64,000 nucleotides of DNA from CAWDDA01 sp963813345. Its GTDB lineage: Bacteria; Acidobacteriota; Blastocatellia; RBC074. The stretch spans positions 469,161 to 533,160 of the forward strand of contig CAWEYR010000028.1 of NCBI GenBank assembly GCA_963813345.1, written 5' to 3'. The first letter of the stretch is position 1. Every line of letters starts with the position of its first letter. Shown here one piece after another: positions 62,851 to 64,000 of this stretch. The notes beneath the pieces were generated by a model that saw only the letters and a list, made by a program, of their open reading frames with translations, was not told the DNA's origin and did not search any database. A program made the position numbers and the translations under genes.

Positions 62851-64000
62851 TTACTCGTATCTCAACGCATCGATGGGGTCGAGGGCGGCAGCTTTTCTGG
62901 CCGGATAGAAGCCGAAGAAGATTCCGACTGCGGCTGAAAAGACGACTGATCCAACCACAGACGCAACAGAAACCAGCGTCGGCCAACCGAGCATTCGCGG
63001 TATGAGAACCGATACGCCCAGCCCGAGGATGATTCCGATGAGCCCGCCCGTCAGACTGAGCACGATCGCCTCAATCAGAAACTGAGTACGCACCGCAGAA
63101 GAACGTGCGCCAATGGCCATGCGGATCCCGATCTCTCGCGTACGCTCGGTAACAGAAACGACATGATGTTAATGATTCCGATCCCGCCAACGAGCAGCGA
63201 TACGCTGGCGATGCTTCCGAGAAGTATCGTCATGATCCGGTTGGTTTCGTCCGCTGCCTCGGCGACGTGGGTCATGTTTCTTACGCTGAAGTCATTCTCC
63301 TGATTCGGAGCAAGCTTATGACGCGCTCGCAGCAGCTCGGAAATCTGCTCTTCGGCGGTACGCGTTGCCTCAGGTGAGATAGCCGAGACATTCGCTGACT
63401 GGACATGTTGAATCGCGAGAAGCTTCTTTTGGACTGTCGAGAACGGCGCGAAGAGAACATCGTCCTGATCGCGGCCCATTTGATCCTGACCGCGTTTTGC
63501 CATGACTCCCATTACGCGAAAAGGCAGCTCCCGGACGCGGATTGTCTGTCCTATCGGGTCCATCCCTGGAAACAGAATGTCGGCTATCGTTTGACCAATG
63601 ACGACGACGCGCGCCGCACTTCGCACTTCTGTATCCGTAAAGAAAGACCCCGTCTGCACGAGCCATTTCCTGATCTCCGGATATTGAGCGCCGACCCCCT
63701 CGATGCGCGTGTTCCAATTCTGATTGCCAAAAACAATCTGTGCGCGGCTCTGCACACCCGGACTCACCATCGCAACCGTTGGAAGCTCAGTGCGGATGGC
63801 ATCCAGGTCTTCAACAGTCAAAGATCGCTGAGCGCTGTCATCCGCGCCAGTTCGCACACCTCCAAGGTTTTGCGATCCGGCCCGAATAAACAGAATATTG
63901 GTTCCTACGCTCGCAATCTGTCCCTGCACCGATGCCTGTGCACCCTGACCGATGCTCACCATAGCAATCACTGCCGCGACACCGATGATCACGCCAAGCA
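62851..64000 (-). CDS. MacB/FtsX-type ABC transporter permease (partial, one frameshift)
   Basis: The C-terminal part of a MacB-family permease, cut by the window end. It keeps the periplasmic domain and the last three helices. Segments: IIGVAAVIAMVSIGQGAQASV, RAGSQNLGGVRTGADDSAQR, GVGAQYPEIRKWLVQTGSFF, VRSAARVVVIGQTIADILFP and RVMGVMAKRGQDQMGRDQDD are periplasmic core; the helices are ILLGSIASVSLLVGGIGIINI and, after an indel near 63140, MAIGARSSAVRTQFLIEAIV, VGIFFGFYPARKAAALDPID then ALRYE at the C-terminus. MacB-type proteins move peptides, lipoproteins or antibiotics with an outer-membrane partner. The ATPase and N-terminal helix lie outside the window. Confidence 0.87.

Overview
The window looks like a chromosomal contig end from an Acidobacteriota bacterium, most likely close to the class Blastocatellia. 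The grounds are moderate-to-high GC, a bacillithiol pathway (bshA, bshB1), several quinoprotein beta-propellers, a DUF1549/DUF1553 plus DUF1501 pair, a DUF4127 protein, and a very high load of large intergenic palindromes. This placement rests on gene content and remembered family distributions, not on a search.

Layout. 1-7.3 kb: outer-membrane porin and OmpA genes, a PaaI-type thioesterase, an ATP-grasp-like gene, a LysR regulator, a PQQ-type sugar dehydrogenase and an IS200-like REP-associated transposase (RAYT). Almost every gene here except the thioesterase is broken by frameshifts. 7.3-14 kb: a large PDZ/7TM/GAF/PAS histidine kinase, an outer-membrane barrel protein and a ceramide-glucosyltransferase-like GT2, all on the minus strand. 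14-22 kb: a plus-strand housekeeping run of FabF-like ketosynthase, methyltransferase, pyrE, truA, uppS, cdsA, dxr and rseP (pyrimidine salvage, tRNA modification, isoprenoid and phospholipid synthesis, site-2 protease). 22-27 kb: two APC permeases, a small secreted CxxCH protein and a 1-Cys peroxiredoxin. 27-33.5 kb: SIS-domain protein, a DUF4127-GH84 fusion, and a mog/bshA/bshB1 operon. 33.7-46 kb: spermidine-synthase-like membrane protein, di-haem YVTN protein, serine hydrolase, LysR regulator next to a lone microcompartment shell gene, two PQQ-propeller proteins and a fused E1 dehydrogenase. 46-52 kb: sugar isomerase, DUF1501 and PSD1-type cytochrome genes. 52-64 kb: Phenol_MetA_deg-type protein, M1 peptidase, membrane protein, Gfo/Idh oxidoreductase, PQQ alcohol dehydrogenase with a haem-c motif, cupin, acyl-CoA ligase, a GAF-like coiled-coil protein and a MacB-type permease cut by the window end.

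Two themes run through the window. First, at least seven families of long imperfect palindromes (called A to G here) occupy most intergenic gaps. They often begin at or within a stop codon, are nested in one another, and one family (E) flanks the RAYT gene and recurs 37 kb away. Second, about half of the genes carry one or more frameshifts that leave the family signature readable across frames. Because truA is among them, many are probably assembly indels rather than true pseudogenes. Broken genes are given below as single spans with the break points described.
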